Origin: Chitinophagaceae bacterium
Lineage (GTDB): Bacteria; Bacteroidota; Bacteroidia; Chitinophagales; Chitinophagaceae
DNA: 64,000 nucleotides
Reading direction: 5' to 3'
NCBI GenBank assembly: GCA_947374225.1
Contig: CANCAY010000002.1
Span: 62,001-126,000, forward strand
The translations under genes were made by a program, and so were the position numbers. Every line of letters begins with the position of its first letter. The stretch's first letter is position 1. Positions 43,613 through 52,273 of this stretch are shown piece by piece. The notes beneath the pieces were generated by a model that did no database searches, had not been told where the DNA came from, and saw only the letters and a list, made by a program, of their open reading frames with translations.

Positions 43613-44698
43613 TTATCCGTTAAATGCTTCTGATACACCCTTGTGTAAAATTTTCCCTGCTCTAATATTTAATCCTTTAGCTAATGCTGGGTTTTCAGCA
43701 CATGCAATTTCCCATCCTTTATTGGCAATGGCTATTGCATATGGAATAGTAGCTTGTGTTAATGCACGAGTTGAAGTTTGAGGTACTGCACCTGGCATAT
43801 TAGCTACGCAGTAATGAATAACATTATCAATTGTGTATACTGGATTTTCGTGTGTAGTTGGTTTGCATGTTTCAATACAACCTCCTTGGTCTACTGCAAC
43901 GTCCACTACTACAGAACCTGGCTCCATAGTTGCTAAGTCTGCTTTCATTACTAAATGCGGTGCTTTTGCACCATGTAATAAAACTGCTCCAATTACTAAA
44001 TCTGCGGTTGGTAATTTTTCTTTAATTGCAAGAATGGTAGAATATTGAGTAACCACATTAGCAGGCATCACGTCCGATAAATATCTTAATCTAGTTAAGT
44101 TGGTATCCATAATAGTCACATTCGCTCCAAGTCCTGCAGCCATTTTAGCCGCCTGAGTACCTACAATACCACCACCTATTACTAACACTTCAGCTGGCTT
44201 CACTCCAGGAACACCACCTAATAATTTTCCTTTTCCGCCGAATGGTTTACCTAAATAATAAGCACCAACATTAACTGCCATTCTTCCTGCCACTTCAGAC
44301 ATTGGAACCAATAAAGGCAATGAGCCGTCTGCTAATTCAACAGTCTCGTAAGCGATACATACTGCATGTGTTTTCATCATCGCTTCTGTCAATTCCTTTG
44401 AAGCTGCAAAGTGGAAATAAGTAAATAGAATTTGTCCTGCTTTAATTAATGGGAATTCTGCAGCCAATGGTTCTTTCACCTTGATAATCATTTCTGCTAT
44501 CTCATAAACTTCCTTAGCTGAAGGTAGAATTTCAGCACCTACTTTAGTGTAAGCGTCATCATTAAAACCCGAACCTGCACCTGCATGGGTTTCTATATAT
44601 ACTTTATGACCCTGTCTTACTAAACTATCAGCACCTTCTGGAGTCAAGCCTACTCTGTATTCTTGAATCTTAATTTCTTTAGGACAACCTATTATCAT
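43613..44698 (-). CDS. ald: alanine dehydrogenase
   Basis: 361 residues. NAD-dependent interconversion of L-alanine with pyruvate and ammonia. Motifs: MIIGCPKEIKIQEYRVGLTP at the start, KVKEPLAAEFPL near 73 (catalytic Lys), FTYFHFAAS near 92 (His96-type residue), and VLVIGGGIVGTQAAKMAAGLGA near 170 (NAD Rossmann loop). Length matches the family. It is divergent from an Lrp/AsnC regulator, and the 169-bp gap holds operator-like repeats, as in other bacteria where an Lrp-type protein controls ald. Confidence 0.95.
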   Translation of the reverse strand: MIIGCPKEIKIQEYRVGLTPEGADSLVRQGHKVYIETHAGAGSGFNDDAYTKVGAEILPSAKEVYEIAEMIIKVKEPLAAEFPLIKAGQILFTYFHFAASKELTEAMMKTHAVCIAYETVELADGSLPLLVPMSEVAGRMAVNVGAYYLGKPFGGKGKLLGGVPGVKPAEVLVIGGGIVGTQAAKMAAGLGANVTIMDTNLTRLRYLSDVMPANVVTQYSTILAIKEKLPTADLVIGAVLLHGAKAPHLVMKADLATMEPGSVVVDVAVDQGGCIETCKPTTHENPVYTIDNVIHYCVANMPGAVPQTSTRALTQATIPYAIAIANKGWEIACAENPALAKGLNIRAGKILHKGVSEAFNG

Positions 44699-44734
44699 GA
44701 TTTTGAATTTATTTCTGTACGAAGGTCATATAAA

Positions 44735-44814
44735 AGAAAATATTTTCTAATGAACCGATAAATACAGTAAATTATTCTTTTATAATAGTAATAACAGTAA
44801 ATTATAGTAAATTA
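44735..44814. promoter_or_regulatory. operator-like cluster between ald and lrp-type gene
   Basis: A 14-bp perfect palindrome AGAAAATATTTTCT (44735-44748) resembles the Lrp box. Downstream, the decamer [CT]AGTAAATTA occurs at 44765, 44795 and 44805, spaced 30 and 10 bp, with a looser TAGTAATAAC at 44786. This face-of-helix phasing suits an octameric Lrp protein wrapping DNA. The likely regulator is the Lrp-family gene at 44868. Confidence 0.6.
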
Positions 44815-44867
44815 GTGTCCAAAATAGCCCTTGAGCAGAAATTATTCCTCTTTTAAAGTTTTGAACT

Positions 44868-45326
44868 ATGAGTTTAGATAAAATCGACCTTTCCATTTTA
44901 CGCATTCTACAGAAAAATGCCTTGGCTAAATTAAAGGATATTAGCAATGCCATTAATCTTTCAGTAAGTCCTACGCATGACAGAATTAAGCGGCTGGAAA
45001 CGGAGGGGGTGATTCAAAACTATGTTGCACTCATTGACCGCAAAAAAATTGAATTAGGCTTGGTTGTTTTTTGCCATGTCACATTGGATAAACAAACGAA
45101 AAATAATTTTGCAGAATTTGAACAAATAATTTTACAATTCGACGAGGTAATTTCTTGTAGTTTAGTGTCTGGAAGTTTTGATTATTATTTAAAAGTGGTT
45201 TCAAAAGATGTAGAAACTTATAATAAATTTTACCAAGAAAAACTAGCAGTGCTTCCAATGGTGGCACATATAAATAGTTTGTTTGTGATGGATGAAATTA
45301 AAACCACAACATCTTTACCTTTATAA
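44868..45326 (+). CDS. Lrp/AsnC-family transcriptional regulator
   Basis: 152 residues. N-terminal winged HTH (KIDLSILRILQKNALAKLKDISNAINLSVSPTHDRIKRLE, where the recognition helix is about residues 30-46) and a C-terminal RAM effector-binding domain (about 65-145; VISCSLVSGSFDYYLKVV). Length is typical. Divergent from ald with repeats between; it probably senses alanine or a related amino acid and controls ald and itself. A PaiB-like gene follows after 33 bp. Confidence 0.92.
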   Translation: MSLDKIDLSILRILQKNALAKLKDISNAINLSVSPTHDRIKRLETEGVIQNYVALIDRKKIELGLVVFCHVTLDKQTKNNFAEFEQIILQFDEVISCSLVSGSFDYYLKVVSKDVETYNKFYQEKLAVLPMVAHINSLFVMDEIKTTTSLPL

Positions 45327-45359
45327 TTCGCATCTCATCTTCTAATTATAATTTCTTTT

Positions 45360-45968
45360 ATGTACGATATATCTTATTTCAAAGCCAATGACCATCAAGA
45401 AGTAATTGACTTTATGCAAGCCAATCCTTTTGTAACTATTTGTGGAGTGGATGCTAATGGATTACCAATTGCAGCACAGGTTCCAGTTTTAATTAAAGAA
45501 GTGAATAGTCAAATTGTAATTAGTGGTCATTTTATGCGAAAGCAAGACCATACTAATGCATTTGAAATAAATAAAAACGTGCTCGTTATTTTTTCTGCAC
45601 CTTCTGCTTTTGTGAGTGCTAGCTGGTATATAGAAAAAGAAGGGGCAAGCACTTGGAACTATCAAACAGTTCATGCAGTAGGAAAATTGGAGATGAAAGA
45701 CGAAGCGCATTTATATACTTTATTAGATCAACTTACGCAGCATTTTGAAAAAGACCCTAATGCGCCCACGCAGGTTAAAAATTTATCACCAGAATATATG
45801 CAGCAGAACATGAAAGCAATTGTTTCCTTTGAAATAGAAGTGAAGGAATTGAAAAATGTTTTTAAATTAAGTCAAAACCGCGATGACGCGTCGTTTGCAA
45901 ATATTAAAACAGAATTAGAAAAAGGAAGTCCAGCTTGCAAACACATGGCAGCTGCTATGAAACGATAA
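45360..45968 (+). CDS. FMN-binding negative transcriptional regulator, PaiB family
   Basis: 202 residues of the split-barrel FMN-binding fold. MYDISYFKANDHQEVIDFMQANPFVTI at the N-terminus and SASWYIEKEGASTWNYQTVHAVGKLE near residue 80 match PaiB. PaiB was first described as a repressor of proteases and sporulation in Bacillus, but no DNA-binding domain is visible and the true role of most homologs is unclear. Probably co-transcribed with the Lrp-type gene. Confidence 0.88.
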   Translation: MYDISYFKANDHQEVIDFMQANPFVTICGVDANGLPIAAQVPVLIKEVNSQIVISGHFMRKQDHTNAFEINKNVLVIFSAPSAFVSASWYIEKEGASTWNYQTVHAVGKLEMKDEAHLYTLLDQLTQHFEKDPNAPTQVKNLSPEYMQQNMKAIVSFEIEVKELKNVFKLSQNRDDASFANIKTELEKGSPACKHMAAAMKR

Positions 45969-46006
45969 GTTGGCTATAAGAAATTATAGTATGATAACTT
46001 ATATCA

Positions 46007-46405
46007 TTATTTTTTAATTGGCTCAATCAAGTCCCAAAGATTCCCATATAAGTCTTTAAATACTGCAACAGTGCCATAATCTTCATTGTGTGGTGGAATA
46101 GTAAATTCAATTCCCTTATTAATATAGTCTTGGTAATCTCTGTCAAAATTGTCTGTGTGTAAAAATAAAAATACACGACCGCCTGTTTGGTATCCAATGA
46201 ATTTTTCTTGTTCAGATGTTGCAGCTTTTGCTAATAATAACATGCATCCATTTGCAGGGCCATGTGGCTGCACCATTACCCATCTTTTAGTTTCAGACAA
46301 CACTGTGTCTTCTATTAATTTGAATCCTAATACTTTGGTGTAAAATTGAATGGCTTCGTCATAATCACGAACCACAATACTTATATGGGCTAGACTTTGT
46401 TGCAT
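46007..46405 (-). CDS. VOC-superfamily protein (glyoxalase/dioxygenase-like)
   Basis: 132 residues with two beta-alpha-beta-beta-beta repeats. Metal-ligand positions: His7 in LAHISIVVRD, a central FLHTDN (near residue 92), and a late Glu in YGNLWDLIEP (about 128). Likely binds a divalent metal and acts on a small metabolite; the specific reaction is unknown. Single gene. Confidence 0.85.
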   Translation of the reverse strand: MQQSLAHISIVVRDYDEAIQFYTKVLGFKLIEDTVLSETKRWVMVQPHGPANGCMLLLAKAATSEQEKFIGYQTGGRVFLFLHTDNFDRDYQDYINKGIEFTIPPHNEDYGTVAVFKDLYGNLWDLIEPIKK

Positions 46406-46466
46406 AAATCAAATGTACAAAAAATTAAAAGGTTTATATATCTTCACGAAAGTTAAAGCATACACT

Positions 46467-47090
46467 ATGACCAATACAAAAAATATCATATTCGATTTAG
46501 GCAATGTTTTATATGACATCGATTTCAAGAAAATGTATGCAACATTCGAGTCTTTAGGAATCCCTGATTTCGGAAGTCATTTTACCCTAAACAAATCTGA
46601 CCCATTATTCTTTGACTTAGAAAAAGGTTTTATTGACGAACTCGCTTTTTGTGAGGGTTTTAAAAAGCTTTCAAGTATTCCTTTGACCAACGAGCAAATT
46701 ATAAAAGGTTGGAATTCATTATTAATTGGATTTAGAAAACCAAGTATTGACTGGGTGAAAGCACATAATGAACAATATGACACTTTCTTATATTCCAATA
46801 CAAATCAAATACATTACGATTACTTTATACCTCAATTTGAAAAAGAAGTAGCCAATTATCCCTTTGAAACCTTGTTTAAGAAGCCTTATTACTCACACGA
46901 AATGGGGCAGCGTAAGCCAGACCCTGCTTCTTTTCAATATATTTTGGATAAAGAAGGCCTCGTTGCAAACGAGACGCTATTTGTGGACGACAATGAGCCT
47001 AATATTATTGCAGCAGCGTCTGTAGGCCTTAAAGTGCTGTTTCTGGAGCCTGGAATGATGGTAGAAAATGATATTCAGGCTTATTTGTAA
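46467..47090 (+). CDS. HAD-superfamily hydrolase (subfamily IA)
   Basis: 207 residues from ATG 46467; an in-frame ATG 54 bp upstream adds residues unlike the fold. Motifs: IIFDLGNVLYDID (Asp nucleophile; the DxGx form of the YihX-like group), YSNTNQIH near 111 (Thr/Ser motif), KPDPASF near 151 (Lys) and FVDDNEPNIIAA near 173 (acidic motif). Likely a small-molecule phosphatase, perhaps for sugar phosphates or FMN. Converges with the DUF4834 gene, 3 bp apart. Confidence 0.87.
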   Translation: MTNTKNIIFDLGNVLYDIDFKKMYATFESLGIPDFGSHFTLNKSDPLFFDLEKGFIDELAFCEGFKKLSSIPLTNEQIIKGWNSLLIGFRKPSIDWVKAHNEQYDTFLYSNTNQIHYDYFIPQFEKEVANYPFETLFKKPYYSHEMGQRKPDPASFQYILDKEGLVANETLFVDDNEPNIIAAASVGLKVLFLEPGMMVENDIQAYL

Positions 47091-47093
47091 TTA

Positions 47094-47348
47094 CTATTTC
47101 TCCTTAACTTCCTCAAAATCAATGTATTCTGCTTCAACAGGAGCAGCCGTAGGGGCTGTTTGTTGTGTTTTTTTCTGTGCCGTCGCCGTATTTGTTGCAG
47201 CATTTGCTGCTGCAGTTTTAGCAGCTTCCTGCATTTGTTCCATGTTTTGGCGCACAGTTTTAACGCCCTTGCTCACTGGTACTACTATATCAAATATGAC
47301 TTTGTATAGGAAATAGATCACCAAACCGTACATTATTAACTTCATCAT
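47094..47348 (-). CDS. DUF4834-family small membrane protein
   Basis: 84 residues. One N-terminal membrane span (IMYGLVIYFLYKVIFDIVVPV), then an Ala/Thr/Gln-rich low-complexity linker (KTAAANAATNTATAQKK) and a conserved-looking acidic end VEAEYIDFEEVKEK. I recognise the ending as DUF4834, a Bacteroidota family of unknown function often found near translation genes. It lies between the HAD gene and rimP on the other strand. Confidence 0.75.
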   Translation of the reverse strand: MMKLIMYGLVIYFLYKVIFDIVVPVSKGVKTVRQNMEQMQEAAKTAAANAATNTATAQKKTQQTAPTAAPVEAEYIDFEEVKEK

Positions 47349-47431
47349 GATGTAAAAATAAGACTCCTTTCAATAATATTGGGTGATTTCATCCTATTTT
47401 ATTACCTTTGCTACAGTATTAACATACTATT

Positions 47432-47466
47432 GAAGGGAACGAGGTCGTTCCCTTCTTCTTTTTTAG
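47432..47466 (+). terminator. terminator hairpin just upstream of rimP
   Basis: A stem of 9-11 bp (GAAGGGAACGA 47432-47442, TCGTTCCCTTC 47445-47455) is followed by TTCTTTTTT. Its T-run ends 3-4 bases before the rimP ATG at 47469. It could stop read-through from the HAD gene or act as an attenuator for the rimP-nusA-infB operon; a TACTATTG -7-like element (47425-47432) overlaps its left edge. Confidence 0.7.
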
Positions 47467-47468
47467 AT

Positions 47469-47939
47469 ATGGAAGTAAACGAATTAAAGGACAGGGTGCA
47501 CGCTATTTTGGAACCTCTTTTGCAAGAGGATCCTAGCTATTATTTGGTTCACATTAAAGTAAAGCCAGGTCATATTATCAAAGTGTATATTGACGGAGAC
47601 CAAGGTTTGCCCATTAAGCAATGCACTTCCTTCAACAGAAGATTATATAAAGCAATTGAAGAAGCTGCTTGGTTTCCAGAAGGTGATTTTGCATTGGAAG
47701 TTTCTTCTCCAGGGATCGACGAACCTTTGATTTTAAACAGACAGTATGTTAAAAACATTGGCCGTAAAGTAGAAGTGATTTTAAATGACGACACGGTGAA
47801 AGAAGGTACTTTATTGAATGTAACAGAAGCGGATATATTAATAGAGTGGACCGAAGGGAAGGGTAAAAAAGCAACCCAGCAACAACAGCTTATTCCATTT
47901 GAGAATATTAAATCAACCATAGTTCAAATTCAATTTTAA
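47469..47939 (+). CDS. rimP: ribosome maturation factor RimP
   Basis: 156 residues from ATG 47469; a longer frame from 47379 would run through the terminator hairpin and is rejected. N-terminal domain motif VKPGHIIKVYIDGDQGLPIKQCTSFNRRLY and LEVSSPGIDEPLILNRQY (near residue 77) are RimP signatures; a C-terminal SH3-like domain follows. It assists 30S subunit assembly. First gene of rimP-nusA-infB, the order conserved across bacteria. Confidence 0.93.
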   Translation: MEVNELKDRVHAILEPLLQEDPSYYLVHIKVKPGHIIKVYIDGDQGLPIKQCTSFNRRLYKAIEEAAWFPEGDFALEVSSPGIDEPLILNRQYVKNIGRKVEVILNDDTVKEGTLLNVTEADILIEWTEGKGKKATQQQQLIPFENIKSTIVQIQF

Positions 47940-47977
47940 CAAATCATCAAGCGAGGAGCTTGAAAAAAAATTATGTT

Positions 47978-49228
47978 ATGGCAAGTATAAATTTGATTGA
48001 GGCGTTTCAGGAGTTTAAAGACGCAGAAAGCATTGACCGTCCCACGATGATGAAAGTGGTAGAAGACGTTTTCAAAACCTTATTAAGAAAAAAATACGGT
48101 AGCGATGAAAACTTTGACGTAATTGTTAACGCAGAAAAAGGTGACCTTGAAATAATTCGTCGTCGTGAGATTAGACCAGACGATGATGTTGATAATCCAT
48201 TAGAAGAAGTTGCGTATTCTGAAGCTATTAAAATAGAACCCGATTTTGAAATTGGGGAGGAATTATTAGAAGAAGTTAATATTTATGATTTTGGTAGAAG
48301 AGCTATCCTTGCTGCAAAGCAGACTTTAGCTTCTCGTATCAATGACTTAAAGAAAACCGCATTAGTTAAAAAATATTCTGACAGAATTGGTGAAATCATC
48401 AATGCTGAGATTTATCAAGTTTGGAAGAAAGAAGTTTTGTTATTAGATGAAGAAGGCAATGAATTGATTCTTCCTAAAACAGAGCAAATTCCTCAAGACT
48501 TCTTTAAGAAAGGAGAAAACATTAGAGCAGTAATTGCTAGAGTGGACATGAAAAATAATTCACCTGTAATTATTTTATCTAGAACGAATCCATTGTTCTT
48601 AGCTAAATTATTAGAAATAGAAGTTCCGGAAATTTTTGATGGTTTAATTACTATTAAGAAAATCGTACGTGAGCCAGGTGAGCGTGCAAAAGTTGCCGTT
48701 GAATCATTTGACGACCGTATTGATCCAGTAGGTGCTTGTGTGGGTATGAAAGGTTCTCGTATTCATGGTATTGTTCGTGAATTGAAAAATGAAAATATTG
48801 ACGTAATTAATTTTACAACCAATCTTCAATTATTAATTCAACGTTCATTAACGCCAGCTAAAATTAGCTACATGAATATTGACGAAGACCTTAAGCGTGC
48901 AGAAGTTTACTTGCAAGCGGATCAAGTTTCTTTAGCTATTGGTCGTCGTGGTGTGAATATTAAATTAGCTTCTGAATTAACAGGATACGAATTAGACGTT
49001 TACCGTGAGGACGAAGAAATTGTTGACGAATTTGATATTGACTTAGATGAATTTAGCGATGAGATTGAATCATGGATTATTGACGAATTTAAGCGTGTTG
49101 GTTGTGATACAGGAAGAAGTGTATTAAAGCTTAGCGCAGAAGAATTAGAGAAAAGAACAGACTTGGAAATAGAGACTATTGCGGAAGTTCGCCGTGTCTT
49201 GACAGAAGAGTTTGCGAAAGGTGAATAA
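47978..49228 (+). CDS. nusA: transcription termination/antitermination factor NusA
   Basis: 416 residues from ATG 47978; a TTG start at 47960 would add six residues without homologous look. Domains: NusA N-terminal RNA-polymerase-binding domain (1-125), S1 domain (about 130-200, beginning RIGEIINAEIYQVWKKEVLL), two KH domains with DPVGACVGMKGSRIHGIVREL near 248 and VSLAIGRRGVNIKLASELTG near 320. The C-terminal acidic repeats of E. coli are absent. Coupled to rimP and followed by infB. Confidence 0.94.
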   Translation: MASINLIEAFQEFKDAESIDRPTMMKVVEDVFKTLLRKKYGSDENFDVIVNAEKGDLEIIRRREIRPDDDVDNPLEEVAYSEAIKIEPDFEIGEELLEEVNIYDFGRRAILAAKQTLASRINDLKKTALVKKYSDRIGEIINAEIYQVWKKEVLLLDEEGNELILPKTEQIPQDFFKKGENIRAVIARVDMKNNSPVIILSRTNPLFLAKLLEIEVPEIFDGLITIKKIVREPGERAKVAVESFDDRIDPVGACVGMKGSRIHGIVRELKNENIDVINFTTNLQLLIQRSLTPAKISYMNIDEDLKRAEVYLQADQVSLAIGRRGVNIKLASELTGYELDVYREDEEIVDEFDIDLDEFSDEIESWIIDEFKRVGCDTGRSVLKLSAEELEKRTDLEIETIAEVRRVLTEEFAKGE

Positions 49229-49297
49229 CCTTTGAATAAGAAGTATATTTGTATTAGGTGACTCGTTCCGTGATAAATCGGAACAAAAAACAACAGA

Positions 49298-52204
49298 ATG
49301 TCAGAATTGAAACTACCAAGACTGTTAGCAGCTGCTAAGGAATTCAACATTGGTCAAGATACCTTGATTGAATTTCTTGGGAAAAAAGGTTTTCCTAAGG
49401 ACGACCTTAAGCCTACGGCTAAATTAACAGAAGATCAGTACCACGCTTTGCAAGCTGAATTTCAAAGCGATAAAGTAGCAAAAAATAAAGCAGATCACGT
49501 TGAACTGCCTAAGAATGCTGTGTCTAAGCCAGAAGCTGCGAAAGTGGCGGATGTGGCGGCAAAGTCAGCACCAGTAGTTCCTGTTGTGGCTGAACCAGCG
49601 AAAGTGGTTGTAGAAGCACCAGTAGTTCCTGTTGTAGCTGAACCAGCGAAAGTGGTTGTAGAAGCGCCAGTCGCTGTTGCTCCAGTTAAAATCGACGCTC
49701 CAGAAATGGAAGCTCCTAAAGTGATCAATAAAATTGATTTGTCTTTAATTGACTCTTCAACACGTCCTAAGAAGACAGCTAAAAAAGTAGAAGAAGCTGC
49801 TCCAAAAGTAACTTCTCCTAAAGCAACAGAAGCTCCAAAAGCGGCTGCTAAAAAAGCAGAGCCAGCTCCAGCTCCTACACCTGCTCCAAAAGCTGCGCCA
49901 GTAGATCATTCTATTGCACCAGAAAATGTGCATGGTGCTATTACAAATATCCAAGCAGACAAGTTAACAGGTCCGAAAATTTTAGGTAAAATTGAATTAC
50001 CTATTAATAGCGATACACGTCCTAAACCAATGACGCAGGAAGAGAAGCGTATACGTAAACGTATTCCAGTTCCAGGTCGTCCGAATCTTCCTAACCAAGG
50101 TCCAGGTGGTCAAACACAGGGCGGTGGCGGATATCAAGGCAATCGTCCACAAGGCGGTGGTGGCTATCAAGGCAATCGTCCACAAGGTGGCGGCGGCGGA
50201 TACCAAGGCAACAGACCAAACAATCGTCCAGGTCAAAGTAGTGGTCCTCGCGGAAGAAATATGCCTCAGACAGCTGAGCAAAAAGAAATCGATCAAAAAG
50301 CAATTCAAGATAAGATTAAGGAAACACAAGCGAAATTATCTGGCCAAGGTGGTCGTGGTAAGAGCATGAAGTCCAAATATCGTCGTCAAAGAAGAGAAGA
50401 AGCTGCAGAGAATGATAGCAATGAAGTAAGAGATACTAAATTACAGGTTACAGAGTTTGTAACAGTAAGTGAGTTGTCAAGTTTAATGGATGTAAGTTTC
50501 GCTGATATTATTAGCAAGTGTATGAACTTGGGTATCATGGTTTCTATTAACCAACGTTTAGACGCAGAAGTAATAGAATTAGTAGCGAGCGAATTTGGTT
50601 TTGAAGTAGAATTCGTTGGATTAGAAGATGCAGAAGAATTAGACGAAGACGAAGAAGCAGAAGATTTAGCAAATTTAGTGGAGCGTCCTCCAATTGTAAC
50701 TATCATGGGTCACGTGGATCACGGTAAGACTTCATTATTGGATTATATCCGTAATGCGAATGTGGTTGCAGGTGAGGCCGGCGGTATCACTCAACATATT
50801 GGTGCTTACGAGGTAACATTACCAAACGGAAAAGCAATAACTTTCTTGGATACACCGGGTCACGAAGCCTTTACAGCGATGCGTGCTCGTGGTGCGAAAA
50901 TTACAGATATTGCAATTATTGTGGTTGCTGCAGACGATGCGGTGATGCCTCAAACTAAGGAAGCCATTAGTCACTCGCAAGCAGCGAATGTGCCGATGAT
51001 TTTCGCGGTGAATAAAATTGATAAAGACGGTGCACAACCGCAAAAGATATACGAGCAATTATCTCAAATGAATATCTTAGTGGAAGCCTGGGGAGGTAAA
51101 TTCCAAAACCAAGAATTGTCTGCTAAACAAGGTTTGAATGTAGATGCTTTATTGGAAAAAGTTTTATTAGAATCTGAATTATTAGATTTGAAAGCAAATC
51201 CAAATAGAGAAGCTACCGGTAGTGTAATTGAAGCATCTTTAGATAAAGGTCGTGGATATGTTGCAACTATCTTAGTACAAAACGGAACTTTACGTCAAGG
51301 TGATTTGATTTTATCAGGTCAACATTATGGACGTGTTAAAGCCATGTTCAACGAGCGTAACCAACGTATCGAAGTGGCACCTCCTTCAACACCAGTAGTA
51401 ATATTAGGATTGAATGGTGCACCACAAGCAGGTGAAAAGTTCAAAGTATTTGATGACGAAGCTGAAGCAAAAGAATTAGCAACTAAACGTGCTCAATTAT
51501 TAAGAGAGCAAGGTTTAAGAACTAGAAAACATATTACATTAGACGAGATTGGTCGTCGTTTGGCTTTAGGTAACTTTAAAGAATTAAACATCATTATTAA
51601 AGGTGACGTGGATGGTTCTGTAGAAGCCTTAAGTGATTCATTACAAAAATTATCAACCGAAGAGATTGCCATTAGAGTGGTATTAAAAGGTGTAGGTCAG
51701 ATTTCTGAATCTGATGTATTACTTTCTGCTGCATCTGATGCCATCATCATTGGATTTAACGTAAGACCTTCAATGCAAGCAGGTCGCTTGGCTGAAACAG
51801 AAGGTGTTGAAATTAAATTATACTCTATCATCTACAACGCTATCGACGAACTTAAGAGCGCGATGGAAGGTATGTTGGAGCCGAAAATACAAGAGAAGAT
51901 TGTTGCGAATGTGGAAGTTAGAGAAGTCTATAAATTTGACAAAGCAACTGTCGCAGGTTGTTATGTATTAGATGGTAAACTAAGCAGAAACAGTAAGATC
52001 CGTATTATCCGTGATGGTATTGTTGAGTTCCCAAGAGGGGAAGGTCAGGCCGCTGAGCTTGGTAGTTTAAAGCGTTTCAAAGACGACGTGAAAGAAGTCG
52101 TTTCAAATATGGAATGTGGTTTAACTATCAAAAACTTTATCGACTTGAAACCAGGGGATATTGTTGAGGCATTTGAAGAAGAAGAAGTAAAGCGTACTTT
52201 ATAA
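49298..52204 (+). CDS. infB: translation initiation factor IF-2
   Basis: 968 residues. Long low-complexity N-terminal region (about 60-400) rich in Ala, Pro, Val, Lys with tandem repeats; G domain from about 460 with [14 protein letters not shown] (G1), TPGHEAF (G3), NKIDKDG (G4); domains II, III and C-terminal IF2 beta-barrels follow, ending [10 protein letters not shown]. It places initiator tRNA on the 30S subunit. The N-terminal segment is longer than in E. coli. Two sets of tandem repeats are described separately. Confidence 0.96.
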   Translation: MSELKLPRLLAAAKEFNIGQDTLIEFLGKKGFPKDDLKPTAKLTEDQYHALQAEFQSDKVAKNKADHVELPKNAVSKPEAAKVADVAAKSAPVVPVVAEPAKVVVEAPVVPVVAEPAKVVVEAPVAVAPVKIDAPEMEAPKVINKIDLSLIDSSTRPKKTAKKVEEAAPKVTSPKATEAPKAAAKKAEPAPAPTPAPKAAPVDHSIAPENVHGAITNIQADKLTGPKILGKIELPINSDTRPKPMTQEEKRIRKRIPVPGRPNLPNQGPGGQTQGGGGYQGNRPQGGGGYQGNRPQGGGGGYQGNRPNNRPGQSSGPRGRNMPQTAEQKEIDQKAIQDKIKETQAKLSGQGGRGKSMKSKYRRQRREEAAENDSNEVRDTKLQVTEFVTVSELSSLMDVSFADIISKCMNLGIMVSINQRLDAEVIELVASEFGFEVEFVGLEDAEELDEDEEAEDLANLVERPPIVTIMGHVDHGKTSLLDYIRNANVVAGEAGGITQHIGAYEVTLPNGKAITFLDTPGHEAFTAMRARGAKITDIAIIVVAADDAVMPQTKEAISHSQAANVPMIFAVNKIDKDGAQPQKIYEQLSQMNILVEAWGGKFQNQELSAKQGLNVDALLEKVLLESELLDLKANPNREATGSVIEASLDKGRGYVATILVQNGTLRQGDLILSGQHYGRVKAMFNERNQRIEVAPPSTPVVILGLNGAPQAGEKFKVFDDEAEAKELATKRAQLLREQGLRTRKHITLDEIGRRLALGNFKELNIIIKGDVDGSVEALSDSLQKLSTEEIAIRVVLKGVGQISESDVLLSAASDAIIIGFNVRPSMQAGRLAETEGVEIKLYSIIYNAIDELKSAMEGMLEPKIQEKIVANVEVREVYKFDKATVAGCYVLDGKLSRNSKIRIIRDGIVEFPRGEGQAAELGSLKRFKDDVKEVVSNMECGLTIKNFIDLKPGDIVEAFEEEEVKRTL
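49568..49663 (+). repeat. 48-bp tandem duplication in infB
   Basis: Two adjacent 48-bp units (49568-49615, 49616-49663) differ at one base and encode [16 protein letters not shown] twice in the IF-2 linker. A third partial copy begins at 49664. The near identity indicates recent unequal recombination. Confidence 0.9.
50120..50221 (+). repeat. 33-bp Gly-rich triple repeat in infB
   Basis: Three units of about 33 bp (50120, 50153 and 50186) encode [11 protein letters not shown]-like peptides, an RGG/YGG-type unstructured stretch in the IF-2 N-terminal region. Copy number may vary between strains. Confidence 0.85.
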
Positions 52205-52218
52205 AATAATTAAGATTT

Positions 52219-52245
52219 GATAGTTGGGGCCTTGCCCCAGCTATC
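52219..52245 (+). promoter_or_regulatory. strong hairpin between infB and the parvulin gene
   Basis: A 12-bp stem (GATAGTTGGGGC 52219-52230, GCCCCAGCTATC 52234-52245, one T-G pair) with a 3-nt loop. The next bases are GGAACTTTACCC, so it lacks a terminator T-run. It may slow or stabilise the mRNA between the two genes, or mark a processing site. Confidence 0.6.
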
Positions 52246-52273
52246 GGAACTTTACCCATTAATAAAAATATTG

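Noticed and set aside
46410-46417. Minus-strand TACATTTG as promoter of the VOC gene
   Set aside because: Transcription would start at or after the start codon at 46405, so the match is probably chance.
49265-49284. Small hairpin GTTCCG/CGGAAC between nusA and infB
   Set aside because: Only 6 bp with an 8-nt loop, followed by A-rich and not T-rich sequence; unlikely to stop transcription.
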